Under the pieces are notes generated by a model. That model was not told the origin of the DNA. It made no database searches and saw only the letters and a program-made list of their open reading frames with translations. The translations under genes were made by a program, and so were the position numbers. Below are positions 35,377 through 43,852 of a stretch of DNA of 64,000 nucleotides, one piece after another (within the stretch, counting starts at the first letter, position 1; each line of letters opens with the position of its first letter). Source of the stretch: Pseudarthrobacter sp. ATCC 49987 (GTDB lineage: Bacteria; Actinomycetota; Actinomycetes; Actinomycetales; Micrococcaceae); NCBI RefSeq assembly GCF_009928425.1, contig NZ_JAABNS010000001.1, forward strand, positions 434,001 through 498,000, in the 5' to 3' direction.

Positions 35377-36083
35377 GCACCGTCCGCCGCACCCACGACG
35401 AGCTCAAGGTGATCGCCGAGTCCGGCGCCGCCGAGCTCGGCTGGGACGCCCCGGCCCGCGACGTCATCGCCTGGGTGGCCCGGAACTTCGAGCTGCCCGC
35501 CGTGGCCGTCGCCTGCTCCATGGCCGACGCCGTCCTCCCCGCTCTCGTCGCGGACCAGCTTCCCGGCGTCGACGTCCTCTTCCTGGAGACCGGATACCAC
35601 TTCCCGGAAACCTACGCGACGCGCGACGAGGTGGCAGCCAGCCTGCACGTGAACGTCGTGGACGTGCTCCCGGAGAACACCGTGGAGCTGCAGGACCGGC
35701 TCCTCGGCAAGGACCTCTTCGCCCGCGACCCCGCCCAGTGTTGCGCGCTGCGCAAGGTGGCCCCGCTGCGCCGCACCCTCGCCGGCTACGAACTCTGGTT
35801 CACCGGCGTCCGGCGCGACGAGGCCCCCACCCGCACCAACACCCCGCTGGTCACCTGGGACGAAACCAACGGCCTGGTCAAGGTCAACCCGGTCGCGGCC
35901 TGGAGCTTCGACCAGCTGGTCCAGTACTCCGACGACAACCTCCTCCCCGTCAACCCGCTGCTTTCACAGGGCTACCCGTCCATTGGCTGCCAGCCCTGCA
36001 CCCGCAAGGTAGCGCCCGGCGATGACCCCCGCGCCGGCCGCTGGGCAGGAACCGACAAGACAGAATGCGGACTACACGTATGA
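35373..36083 (+). CDS. cysH: Adenylyl-sulfate (APS) reductase CysH
   Basis: A 236-residue PAPS/APS reductase-family enzyme. VAVACSMADAVLPALV is the PP-loop-like nucleotide site. Cys123-Cys124 (QCCALRK) and Cys206-x2-Cys209 (GCQPCTRKV) are the 4Fe-4S ligands that mark the APS-using, iron-sulfur type. Cys232 in the C-terminal ECGLHV is the catalytic thiol. The product sulfite goes to the upstream-encoded Sir. GTG overlaps the sir stop (GTGA), and its own stop overlaps cysD (ATGA), so translation is coupled. Confidence 0.94.
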   Translation: MSTVRRTHDELKVIAESGAAELGWDAPARDVIAWVARNFELPAVAVACSMADAVLPALVADQLPGVDVLFLETGYHFPETYATRDEVAASLHVNVVDVLPENTVELQDRLLGKDLFARDPAQCCALRKVAPLRRTLAGYELWFTGVRRDEAPTRTNTPLVTWDETNGLVKVNPVAAWSFDQLVQYSDDNLLPVNPLLSQGYPSIGCQPCTRKVAPGDDPRAGRWAGTDKTECGLHV

Positions 36084-37150
36084 GTACCCAAATCACCAAC
36101 GAGGACCTGGAGCTGTCTGTGCTGGACAACGACGCTGCTGAGACGCCGATTGCCGCCCAGGGAGTGGCATCGGGCCTGTCGGAGCCGCACGCTGGGCTGA
36201 TCGAAGATCAGCCGCGCGGCGCAGGGGCGGGGGCGGCAATCGGCGTCGCAGCCCCGGCCCGCCTCTCCAGCCTGGACACCCTCGAGTCCGAGGCGATTCA
36301 CATCATCCGCGAGGTGGTTGCCGAGTTTGAGAAGCCGGCGCTGCTGTTTTCCGGCGGCAAGGACTCCGTGGTCATGCTGCACCTGGCGACCAAGGCGTTC
36401 TGGCCCGGCAAGGTGCCCTTCCCGGTCCTGCATGTGGACACCGGGCACAACTTTCCCGAGGTCATCGAGTTCCGCGACCGGACCGTGGAGCGGCTGGGAC
36501 TCAAGCTCGTCGTCGGCTCCGTGCAGGAGTTTATCGATTCCGGCGAGCTGGCCGAGCGTGCCGACGGCACGCGCAATCCGTTGCAGACCGTCCCGCTGCT
36601 GGACGCGATCCAGCGCAACAAGTTCGACGCCGTCTTCGGCGGCGGCCGCCGGGACGAGGACAAGGCCCGGGCGAAGGAGCGCATCCTGAGCCTGCGCGAC
36701 GAGTTCGGCCAGTGGGATCCGCGCAACCAGCGGCCCGAGCTGTGGAACCTGTACAACGGCCGCCACACGGTGGGCCAGCACGTCCGCGCGTTCCCGATCA
36801 GCAACTGGACCGAGCTGGACGTCTGGCGCTACATCGAGCGCGAAAACATCGACCTCCCGGGCCTTTACTACGCCCACGACCGCGAGGTCTTCGCCCGCGA
36901 AGGCATGTGGCGCGCGGTCGGCGAGGTCTCCCGGCCCCGCGACAACGAAGAGGTCATCACCAAGACTGTCCGCTACCGGACCGTCGGCGACATGTCCTGC
37001 ACCGGTGCCGTCGAATCGGCTGCCGCCACCGTGCGCGACGTCGTCATCGAAGTTGCCGCCTCCACCATCACCGAACGTGGCGCCACCCGGGCGGATGACC
37101 GCATCTCCGAGGCCGCCATGGAAGACCGCAAGAAGGATGGCTATTTCTAA
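36080..37150 (+). CDS. cysD: Sulfate adenylyltransferase subunit 2 (CysD)
   Basis: A 356-residue ATP-pyrophosphatase-family subunit that, with CysN, forms APS from sulfate and ATP. The PP-loop is LLFSGGKDSVVMLHLA; VLHVDTGHNFPEVIEFRDR, FGGGRRDEDKARAKER and ISNWTELDVWRYIERENIDL are family hallmarks. The N-terminus carries ~55 extra residues before LESEAIHIIREV compared with the usual ~300-residue protein. In this stretch the DNA has a palindrome, GGCTGATC/GATCAGCC near 36195. The ATG overlaps the cysH stop. Confidence 0.94.
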   Translation: MSTQITNEDLELSVLDNDAAETPIAAQGVASGLSEPHAGLIEDQPRGAGAGAAIGVAAPARLSSLDTLESEAIHIIREVVAEFEKPALLFSGGKDSVVMLHLATKAFWPGKVPFPVLHVDTGHNFPEVIEFRDRTVERLGLKLVVGSVQEFIDSGELAERADGTRNPLQTVPLLDAIQRNKFDAVFGGGRRDEDKARAKERILSLRDEFGQWDPRNQRPELWNLYNGRHTVGQHVRAFPISNWTELDVWRYIERENIDLPGLYYAHDREVFAREGMWRAVGEVSRPRDNEEVITKTVRYRTVGDMSCTGAVESAAATVRDVVIEVAASTITERGATRADDRISEAAMEDRKKDGYF

Positions 37151-38598
37151 TGAGCACCGACATCGACACCGCCCGCGAGGCCGCCCTGCTTGACGAGGCC
37201 CCGCTCGCGCACCGGGCTCTGTCTTCGACCCTCTTCCGCTTCGCGACTGCCGGATCGGTCGACGACGGCAAGTCCACGCTGGTGGGCAGGCTCCTGCACG
37301 ACTCCAAGGCGATCCTCGCCGACCAGCTCGACTCCGTCGCCCGCACCTCGGCGGACCGCGGGTTCGGCGGTTCGGCTGGCGGGATTGACTTGGCCCTGCT
37401 GACCGACGGCCTGCGCGCCGAGCGGGAACAGGGCATCACCATCGACGTCGCCTACCGCTACTTCGCCACGGACCGCCGCAGCTTCATCCTCGCGGACTGC
37501 CCCGGCCACGTGCAGTACACCAAGAACACGGTGACCGGCGCGTCCACTGCGGATGCCGTCGTCGTGCTCATTGACGCCCGCAAGGGTGTCCTCGAACAGA
37601 CCCGCCGGCATCTCTCTGTGCTGCAGCTGCTGCGGGTGGCGCACGTGATTGTCGCCGTGAACAAGATCGACCTGGTGGACTTCAGCGAGGCCGTGTTCCG
37701 CGGGATCGAGGCCGACGTGCAGAAGGTCGGCCGGGAGCTCGGGCTAGGCCGTGACGATTCAAATACAGGCGGCATCGCTGATCTTTTCGTCATCCCCGTG
37801 TCCGCGCTCGACGGCGACAACGTGGTGGACCGCTCGGAGCGCACGCCCTGGTATGACGGGCCGGCCCTGCTCGAGGTCCTCGAGACACTGCCGGCCGCGG
37901 ACGAACTCGAAAGCCACCTGGAAAGCTTCCGGTTCCCCGTGCAGCTGGTCATCCGGCCGCAGGGCGCGCTGGCTCCCGACGCCGTCGCCAGCGGACTCGA
38001 CGTCGAAGGTTACCGCGACTACCGGGCCTACGCCGGGCAGATCACCGAGGGCTCGGTTAAAGTGGGGGACAAGGTCAGCGTCCTCACCCCGGGCCAGGCC
38101 CCGCGCACCACCACAGTGAGCGGCATCGACTTCGCCGGACTGGAACTGACCGAGGCCGGGGCCCCGCAATCCGTGGCGCTGCGCCTCGCGGATGAGTTCG
38201 ACGTCGCCCGCGGGGATACGATCGCGGCGGCGGGCACTATCAGGGAGGCCTCGGCGGACCTGTACGCCGCACTATGCTGGCTCTCGCCCAAGCCGCTCCG
38301 CGAGGGCGCCAAGGTGCTGGTCAAGCACGGCACCCGCACGGTCCAGGCCCTGGTCCGGAACGTGACGGGCAAGCTGGACCTGGCCAACTTCCAGCTGGAG
38401 CCCACCTCCACCCTGGAGCTCAACGACATTGGACATGCCCAGCTGCGGCTCGCCGCGCCGCTGCCGCTCGAGAACTACCTGCACCACCGCCGCACCGGGG
38501 CGTTCCTCGTGATCGACCCGCTGGACGGAAACACCCTCGCCGCGGGCCTCGTCAACGACCACCCGGGAGACCACGAGGACGAGCGCTACTCGATCTGA
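37150..38598 (+). CDS. cysN: Sulfate adenylyltransferase subunit 1, GTPase (CysN)
   Basis: A 482-residue EF-Tu-like GTPase that drives APS formation by CysD. G1 is AGSVDDGKSTLVGRLL, G2/switch GITIDVAYRYF, G3 LADCPGHVQYTKNTVTG, G4 NKIDLVDF and G5 VSALDGDNVV. Domains II and III follow, and the protein ends at the CysN boundary without a fused CysC kinase; this agrees with the APS-type CysH. The ATG overlaps the cysD stop (TAATG). It is the last gene of the sir operon. Confidence 0.94.
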   Translation: MSTDIDTAREAALLDEAPLAHRALSSTLFRFATAGSVDDGKSTLVGRLLHDSKAILADQLDSVARTSADRGFGGSAGGIDLALLTDGLRAEREQGITIDVAYRYFATDRRSFILADCPGHVQYTKNTVTGASTADAVVVLIDARKGVLEQTRRHLSVLQLLRVAHVIVAVNKIDLVDFSEAVFRGIEADVQKVGRELGLGRDDSNTGGIADLFVIPVSALDGDNVVDRSERTPWYDGPALLEVLETLPAADELESHLESFRFPVQLVIRPQGALAPDAVASGLDVEGYRDYRAYAGQITEGSVKVGDKVSVLTPGQAPRTTTVSGIDFAGLELTEAGAPQSVALRLADEFDVARGDTIAAAGTIREASADLYAALCWLSPKPLREGAKVLVKHGTRTVQALVRNVTGKLDLANFQLEPTSTLELNDIGHAQLRLAAPLPLENYLHHRRTGAFLVIDPLDGNTLAAGLVNDHPGDHEDERYSI

Positions 38599-38966
38599 GC
38601 CGCTCCTGAGCCGGGGCGGCCCCAGCTAGAACAGCCCTACCCCGCGTCCCCAGCTATTCCAGCCTGGTGATGCGGGGTGGAGCCGTTTCTGGGCCCATCT
38701 CGGGAGCGGGACCTCTACCCGGGGCACTTACGTCGGCCGCCGGTCGCCGCAGACGGGTCCTGCTCCACGCTGCGCAAATGATCCCGCGCTGCGCCAACTA
38801 TCCTGCGCTGCGCCATGGGTTCCGCGCCCCGCAAAAACGCTGTCGACGCCGGAATACGGGCGCGCCCGCGTCATTGCGCGTCGCGAGGAAATCTGCGCCG
38901 CGAAGTCGGCGTTCCGGGCCCTTGCCACCCGGGCACAGGACGTCGATCATCGTCTTGGGAGGCGCC
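38599..38966. repeat. 368-base gap with paired words and 19-nt tandem repeats
   Basis: No gene is visible. CCCCAGCTA words occur 28 bases apart (38620 and 38648). From 38769 three copies of GCTGCGC recur every 19 bases (38769, 38788, 38807), each followed by a short A/T-rich piece ending in CCGC or CTGC. The right end holds the rtcB ribosome site. Confidence 0.6.
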
Positions 38967-40133
38967 GTGGAAGTCATCAACAGCCGGCTCATCAGCTGGG
39001 CTTCGATCCTGGATGACGCGACCCGCGCGCAGGCCCTGGCCACGGCACAGCTGCCCATCATCTATCCGCATCTGGCGCTGATGCCGGACGCCCACCTGGG
39101 CCTGGGCGCCACCGTGGGCTCCGTCATCCCCACCCTTGGCGCGGTCATCCCTGCGGCCGTGGGCGTTGACATCGGCTGCGGCATGATCGCCGTCCGCACG
39201 CAGTATGCCCTCAAGGACCTGCCCGCGGACCGGAAACGGCTACGCGAGGGCATTGAGCACGCCATTCCGCTGTCCGCCGGCCACTTCAACCACGGGATCA
39301 GCGCCACCGCCGCACCCCGCATTGCCCAACTGCGGCGAATGGCAGCCCACGCGCGCTTCGACCCTGCCCAGTACGCCGCGAACTGGACACTCCAGCTGGG
39401 ATCGCTGGGCTCGGGCAACCACTTCATCGAGGTGTGCGTGGATGAGGGGGACGCCGTCTGGCTTTTCCTGCATTCCGGCTCCCGCGGCGTCGGCAATAAA
39501 CTCGCGCAGCGGCACATCGGCGAGGCCCGGAGCATGGTCGCACGCCGGAACATCGCCCTGCCTCACCCGGACCTCGCCTACCTCGAGGAAGGCACCGCCG
39601 AATTCGACCGTTACATCAGGGAGCTCCGCTGGGCCCAGCACTTCGCCCTGCTGAACCGCGAGGAGATGATGGACCGGGTGGTCCGGCAGTTCGAATTTTG
39701 GATCGGCGGCTCCGTCCGCGAGGCCGAACGGATCAACTGCCACCACAACTTCACCGCGAAGGAATGGCACTACGGCAAGTCCGTCTGGGTCTCGCGCAAA
39801 GGAGCCATCAGGGCCGAAGCGGGCGACCCCGGGCTGATTCCCGGCTCCATGGGCACCGCGTCCTACGTCGTCGTCGGGCTGGGAAACCGCGCGTCGCTGA
39901 ACTCATCGCCGCACGGCGCCGGCAGGGAGTACTCGCGGAACGCCGCGAAGAAGACCTTTACCCTGGCCGAGCTGAAGGCCGCCATGCGGGGCATCGAATT
40001 CCGTCCCAGCGAGGCCTTCATTGACGAGATCCCGGCGGCCTACAAGCCCATTGACCAGGTAATGCGCGACTCCGCGGACCTCGTCAAGATACGGCACAAG
40101 CTCCGGCAGCTCGTCAACGTTAAAGGCGACTAG
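38967..40133 (+). CDS. rtcB: RNA-splicing ligase RtcB
   Basis: A 388-residue GTP- and Mn-dependent ligase joining 2',3'-cyclic phosphate and 5'-OH RNA ends. Metal and GMP-site motifs are visible: PDAHLGLGATVGSVIPT, VGVDIGCGMIAVRT (metal Cys), LGSGNHFIEV, HSGSRGVGN, INCHHNFTAKE and SPHGAGREYSR with the guanylylated His. The GTG at 38967 (VEVINSRLISWASIL) has a GGGAGG ribosome site; an upstream in-frame extension is repeat-derived. No archease, RtcA or RtcR-like regulator is adjacent. It separates cysN from the sulfonate ABC locus, with no evident functional link to sulfur. Confidence 0.93.
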   Translation: MEVINSRLISWASILDDATRAQALATAQLPIIYPHLALMPDAHLGLGATVGSVIPTLGAVIPAAVGVDIGCGMIAVRTQYALKDLPADRKRLREGIEHAIPLSAGHFNHGISATAAPRIAQLRRMAAHARFDPAQYAANWTLQLGSLGSGNHFIEVCVDEGDAVWLFLHSGSRGVGNKLAQRHIGEARSMVARRNIALPHPDLAYLEEGTAEFDRYIRELRWAQHFALLNREEMMDRVVRQFEFWIGGSVREAERINCHHNFTAKEWHYGKSVWVSRKGAIRAEAGDPGLIPGSMGTASYVVVGLGNRASLNSSPHGAGREYSRNAAKKTFTLAELKAAMRGIEFRPSEAFIDEIPAAYKPIDQVMRDSADLVKIRHKLRQLVNVKGD

Positions 40134-40164
40134 TCCGCTGAAGAGCCGGATGGCGGCTCCGCAT

Positions 40165-40242
40165 GTGACGCTGCATGAACTCACGTGACCCCGGGTTTCC
40201 GGGCCGTTGAACAGGGTTCCTGCCAGTCCCTATGGTGAACCA
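40165..40242 (+). promoter_or_regulatory. Phased-box promoter upstream of the sulfonate ABC locus
   Basis: Boxes start at GTGAC 40165, ATGAA 40175, GTGAC 40185 and GTTTC 40195. The -35 is TTGAAC (40207-40212), the spacer is 18 bases, the -10 is TATGGT (40231-40236), then six bases to an ATG at 40243. That ATG opens a 22-codon frame, not the binding-protein gene. Confidence 0.8.
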
Positions 40243-40311
40243 ATGACAACCATGGATCGGCTCTCCCACGGCCCCCGCGGCGAGTTCCGGGGGCGATGTC
40301 GCCGGCGCTGA
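40243..40311 (+). CDS. Candidate leaderless leader peptide (22 aa)
   Basis: The frame MTTMDRLSHGPRGEFRGRCRRR starts exactly six bases after the -10 of the sulfur-type promoter and ends 44 bases before the chosen ATG of the binding-protein gene. It contains one Cys codon just before three Arg codons and the stop. A GCCCCCG/CGGGGGC hairpin can form within it. A cysteine-responsive attenuator would fit the locus, as known for leaderless cysteine-containing uORFs in mycobacteria, but here this is inference. Confidence 0.5.
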   Translation: MTTMDRLSHGPRGEFRGRCRRR

Positions 40312-40355
40312 CCACCCGCCCGGCCCCGCACCCCCCCACGAACAGGACCTCCCGC

Positions 40356-41531
40356 ATGTCATCCCCGTCGAACAACACCACCCCCGGCCAGACCCCCGGA
40401 ACCACCCGGATCGTCGCCGGCGAAACCACCAAACCCAGGCGCAAGCGCACCCTGGAGATCAGCCTGGCTGTCGGCCTCGTGCTGCTGATCGGTGCCGGTG
40501 CCGCCGTCGCGTCCACGGTGTCCCGCAACACGGAAGCCGCGCCCGCAGCGGCGGCTTCCGACACCCCCGCCGCCGAACTCAAGCTCGGCTACTTCGGCAA
40601 CATCACGCATGCCCCGGCCCTCGTCGGGGTCAGCCAGGGCCTGATCGCCAAGAGCCTCGGCGAGACCAAGCTCAGCACCCAGGTCTTCAACGCCGGGCCT
40701 GCCGCGATCGAGGCCCTCAACGCCGGCGCCATCGATGCCACCTACATCGGTCCCAACCCCGCCATCAACTCCTACGTCAAGAGCAAGGGCGAATCGATCA
40801 GCATCCTCGCCGGTGCAGCGTCCGGCGGGGCGCAGCTGGTGGTCAAACCCGAGATCGCCTCGGCCGCGGACCTCAAAGGCAAGAAGCTCGCGACGCCGCA
40901 GCTCGGCGGCACGCAGGACGTGGCACTGCGCGCCTGGCTGGGCAAGCAGGGCTACAAGACCAACACAGACGGCAGCGGCGACGTCGCCATCAACCCCACC
41001 GAGAACGCCCAGACCCTGAAGCTGTTCCAGGACGGCAAGCTCGACGGCGCGTGGCTGCCGGAGCCCTGGGCCTCCCGCCTGGTCCTCCAGGCCGGCGCGA
41101 AAGTCCTCGTCGATGAAAAGGACCTTTGGGACAAAGGCGAATTCATCACCACCGTCCTGATCGTCAACAAGAAATTCGCCGCCGAGCACCCCGCCACGGT
41201 CAAGGCGCTGCTGAAGGGCCACGTCGAATCCGTGGACTGGCTCAACGCCGCGCCCGCCGCGGACAGGTCCACGGTCCTCAACGCCGCCCTCAAGGAATCC
41301 GCCGGCGCCGCCCTGCCGGCCGACGTGATCGACCGTTCGCTCAAGAACATCGTCTTCACCGTCGACCCGCTCGCCGGAACGTACAAGAAGCTGCTCCAGG
41401 ACGGGGTCGACGCCGGCACCACCACCCAGGCCGACATCAACGGCATCTTCGACCTCACTGCCCTGAACAGCGTCCTGAGCGGCAGCCCCGCCGGGAAGAA
41501 GATCTCCGCGCAGGGACTGGGCAAGGACTAG
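40356..41531 (+). CDS. ABC transporter substrate-binding protein, sulfonate/taurine type
   Basis: A 391-residue protein with a cytoplasmic Arg/Lys-rich N-terminus, a hydrophobic signal/anchor (LEISLAVGLVLLIGAGAAVA) and a periplasmic-type SsuA/TauA/NrtA fold. Key stretches are ELKLGYFGNITHAPALVGVS, FNAGPAAIEALNAGAIDATY, YIGPNPAINSYVKSKG and LKGKKLATPQLGGTQDVALR. It likely captures an alkanesulfonate, taurine or another sulfur source. ATG 40356 has an AGGAC site; ATG 40296, overlapping the leader ORF, is an alternative. The sulfur-type promoter argues for a sulfur compound. Confidence 0.87.
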   Translation: MSSPSNNTTPGQTPGTTRIVAGETTKPRRKRTLEISLAVGLVLLIGAGAAVASTVSRNTEAAPAAAASDTPAAELKLGYFGNITHAPALVGVSQGLIAKSLGETKLSTQVFNAGPAAIEALNAGAIDATYIGPNPAINSYVKSKGESISILAGAASGGAQLVVKPEIASAADLKGKKLATPQLGGTQDVALRAWLGKQGYKTNTDGSGDVAINPTENAQTLKLFQDGKLDGAWLPEPWASRLVLQAGAKVLVDEKDLWDKGEFITTVLIVNKKFAAEHPATVKALLKGHVESVDWLNAAPAADRSTVLNAALKESAGAALPADVIDRSLKNIVFTVDPLAGTYKKLLQDGVDAGTTTQADINGIFDLTALNSVLSGSPAGKKISAQGLGKD

Positions 41532-41576
41532 CCAGTTCCCGCCGCCAGCGCCGCCACCATTAGTTAGGACGTGACC

Positions 41577-42302
41577 ATGCCAGTCGTACTGGAAAACCTG
41601 GGCAAGCGCTTCGGCGACGGCGCCCCGGTGCTGGACGACGTCAACGCCAGCATCGGGCAGGGCGAGTTCGTCGCCCTGCTCGGTGCGTCCGGCTGCGGCA
41701 AGTCCACCCTGCTGAACATTATGGCGGGACTGGAGGCCCCGACGTCGGGCGCCCTGGAGGTCCCCAGCGACGGCGCCGCGTTTATGTTCCAGGACGCGGC
41801 CCTGTTCCCCTGGTTGACTGCGCGGGAAAACATTGAGCTGGCCCTGAAGCTGCGCGGAGTCGGGAAGGCCGAGCGCCGGGTGAAAGCCGACGAGCTCCTG
41901 GACCTCGTGCACCTGGGCGGCGCGGGGGACAAGCGCCCGCACGAGCTCTCCGGCGGGATGCGCCAGCGTGTAGCACTGGCCCGGTCGCTCGCTCAGGACC
42001 GGCAGCTGCTCCTGATGGACGAGCCGTTCGCCGCCCTCGACGCGATCACCCGCGACCTGCTGCACGATGAGCTGGAGCGGATCTGGAAGGAAACCGGCCG
42101 CACCATCGTATTTGTCACGCACAACGTCCGCGAGGCGGTCCGGCTGGGCCAGCGCGTGCTGCTGCTCTCCTCCCGGCCCGGCCGCGTGGTGCGGGAGTGG
42201 CACGTCAGCGAAGAACACCGCACCGACGCCGGACTGGCCGGCCAGCTCACCGGCGAAATCACTGCCCGGCTACGCGAGGAGATCCGCCGCCATGCCAAGT
42301 AA
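41577..42302 (+). CDS. ABC transporter ATP-binding protein (SsuB/TauB-like)
   Basis: A 241-residue ATPase with Walker A LLGASGCGKSTLLNI, Q-loop MFQDAALFPWLTARENI, signature HELSGGMRQRVALARSL, Walker B LLLMDEPFAALDAITRD and switch His VFVTHNVREAVRL. The FPW Q-loop and ALDAITR are typical of the nitrate/sulfonate/taurine subgroup. ATG 41577 is placed by AGGA at 41566-41569; a GTG six bases earlier is too close to that site. It overlaps the permease gene by 11 bases. Confidence 0.92.
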   Translation: MPVVLENLGKRFGDGAPVLDDVNASIGQGEFVALLGASGCGKSTLLNIMAGLEAPTSGALEVPSDGAAFMFQDAALFPWLTARENIELALKLRGVGKAERRVKADELLDLVHLGGAGDKRPHELSGGMRQRVALARSLAQDRQLLLMDEPFAALDAITRDLLHDELERIWKETGRTIVFVTHNVREAVRLGQRVLLLSSRPGRVVREWHVSEEHRTDAGLAGQLTGEITARLREEIRRHAK

Positions 42303-43227
42303 ACAAACGTCGCTGGTAGAGCCCGGCGAGACGCGCCACATCACCGCGGCCCTGACCCGGTCCTCCACGGGCTCGGCCGACCTCCGCGAACTCGAGGCCG
42401 GCCTGGACTCGCTCCAGTCCGACGCTGCGCGCAAGGCCCGGATCGACTGGAGCCGGATCCTGCTGCCGGTGGCCGCCATCGCGGTCCTCATCCTTGCCTG
42501 GCAGCTTTACGTGTCGATGGGCTTCAAACGGCAGGACCTCGTGCCCGGCCCCCTGGACGTGGTGGCCCAGTTTGGCCACCTCTGGGCAGAGGGGAAACTG
42601 CAGGAAGCGGTTTGGACCTCGCTGCAGCGCGGACTCGTGGGATTCCTGATCAGCGTGGCCATCGCCACCCCGATCGGACTCGTGCTGGCCCAGGTGGCCC
42701 CGCTCCGCCGCGCCTTCGGCCCGCTGATCTCCGGGCTGCAGGTGCTGCCGTCCGTGGCGTGGGTGCCCGCCGCCATCATCTGGTTCGGCCTCACCGACGC
42801 CACCGTGTACTTCGTGGTGTTCATGGGCGCCATCCCCTCGATCATCAACGGCCTGATCTCCGGCGTGGACCAGATCCCGCCGCAGTACCGCAGCGTCGGG
42901 AAGGTCCTGGGCGCCTCCCGGGTCCAGCTGGCGCTGCAGATCATCCTCCCGGCGGCGTTGCCCGGCTACCTGGGCGGACTCAAGCAGGGCTGGGCCTTCT
43001 CCTGGCGTTCCCTCATGGCCGCGGAAATCATCGCCGTCGGCGGCTCCATCGGCTTTGGCTTGGGATCTATGCTGAACCAGGGCCGCGACCTGTCCGACAT
43101 GACCATCGTGATGTCCGCGATCCTGTTGATCCTCGCCGTCGGCATCCTGATCGAACTGCTCGTTTTCGCCCCGATCGAAAAGCGGTTGCTCCGCCGTCGT
43201 GGCCTCCTCGCCGGCAGCACCCGCTAA
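42292..43227 (+). CDS. ABC transporter permease (SsuC/TauC-like)
   Basis: A 311-residue membrane protein. A hydrophilic ~65-residue N-terminus precedes six TM segments. The binding-protein-dependent permease loop reads SVGKVLGASRVQLALQIILPAALPGYLGGLK, and ALVPGPLD-like QDLVPGPLDVVAQF follows TM1, both typical of the SsuC family. The ATG has a GAGGAG site and overlaps the ATPase end. The transporter set ends at a strong hairpin (43252-43284). Confidence 0.91.
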   Translation: MPSKQTSLVEPGETRHITAALTRSSTGSADLRELEAGLDSLQSDAARKARIDWSRILLPVAAIAVLILAWQLYVSMGFKRQDLVPGPLDVVAQFGHLWAEGKLQEAVWTSLQRGLVGFLISVAIATPIGLVLAQVAPLRRAFGPLISGLQVLPSVAWVPAAIIWFGLTDATVYFVVFMGAIPSIINGLISGVDQIPPQYRSVGKVLGASRVQLALQIILPAALPGYLGGLKQGWAFSWRSLMAAEIIAVGGSIGFGLGSMLNQGRDLSDMTIVMSAILLILAVGILIELLVFAPIEKRLLRRRGLLAGSTR

Positions 43228-43251
43228 CCCCCGGCACCCCACCGTCTAACC

Positions 43252-43284
43252 AGGGCCCGACGGCGACTACCGCCGTCGGGCCCT
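43252..43284 (+). terminator. Perfect 14-bp hairpin after the sulfonate ABC operon
   Basis: AGGGCCCGACGGCG and CGCCGTCGGGCCCT pair perfectly around ACTAC, 24 bases after the permease stop. The following bases are only moderately T-rich. Confidence 0.85.
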
Positions 43285-43397
43285 GCTGTGTCTGCGGTGT
43301 CCTCCTCGCGACTCCTTGTCCGGACCCCGGGACAGGCCTAAACTCGCGGCTATAGGCCGGGTTCCGGCCGATCCAGCCCAATTCTGAGGAGACAGCC

Positions 43398-43694
43398 GTG
43401 GCGCCACAATACGGAGTGCTGGCACTGGTCGAAGCCAAGCCGGGGAAGGAACAGGATGTCTGGGACTTCCTCAGCGGGGGCCGCGACATCGTTCTGACGG
43501 AGCCCGGCACCCGGACTTGGTATGCCTTCCGGGTCAACGGGAACACCTTCGGCATCTTCGACACGTTCGACACCGAGGAGGACCGGCAAGCCCATCTCAA
43601 CGGCGCGATCCCCGCGGCCCTCGGCCAGCACGGGCCCGAGCTGCTGGCCAAGGACCCCGACATCAAACTGATCGAGCTCATCGCGGTGAAATAG
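43398..43694 (+). CDS. Antibiotic biosynthesis monooxygenase (ABM)-fold protein
   Basis: A 98-residue ferredoxin-like alpha/beta protein. VLALVEAKPGKEQDVWDFLS opens the fold, GTRTWYAFRVNGNTFGIFDT is the central strand pair, and EEDRQAHLNGAIPAAL the second helix; it is a dimeric ABM layout. Such proteins include small monooxygenases, haem degraders and many of unknown role. A strong TGAGGAGA site precedes the GTG. It is monocistronic, between a terminator and a repeat element. Confidence 0.8.
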   Translation: MAPQYGVLALVEAKPGKEQDVWDFLSGGRDIVLTEPGTRTWYAFRVNGNTFGIFDTFDTEEDRQAHLNGAIPAALGQHGPELLAKDPDIKLIELIAVK

Positions 43695-43723
43695 GTCCAT
43701 GGCTGCCCGCCCGCCTGCCGAAC

Positions 43724-43793
43724 GGGGGCACATTGACACGGACACGCCGTGATGTGAGCCCGAAGTGGCTGTTCCGGCCGTCAAAGTGCCCCC
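43724..43793. repeat. GGGGCACTTTGA-family palindromic element, copy 3
   Basis: GGGGGCACATTGA at 43724 and TCAAAGTGCCCCC ending at 43793 are inverted words. The left 26 bases match the reverse complement of copy 2 with one mismatch. It lies between the ABM gene and the cysG promoter. Confidence 0.8.
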
Positions 43794-43852
43794 GGACGGC
43801 GACAGGGTGACCCGGACCGCGACCCGGACCGCAGCCTGACCGCGCCAACTGT

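Noticed and set aside
38667..38966. A 100-codon N-terminal extension of RtcB
   Set aside because: The segment is low-complexity repeat DNA. RtcB homology begins at the GTG at 38967, which has a good ribosome site.
43398..43694. SsuD-like sulfonate monooxygenase completing the sulfonate ABC locus
   Set aside because: The protein is a 98-residue ABM fold, far smaller than and unrelated to flavin-dependent SsuD, and a terminator separates it from the ABC genes.
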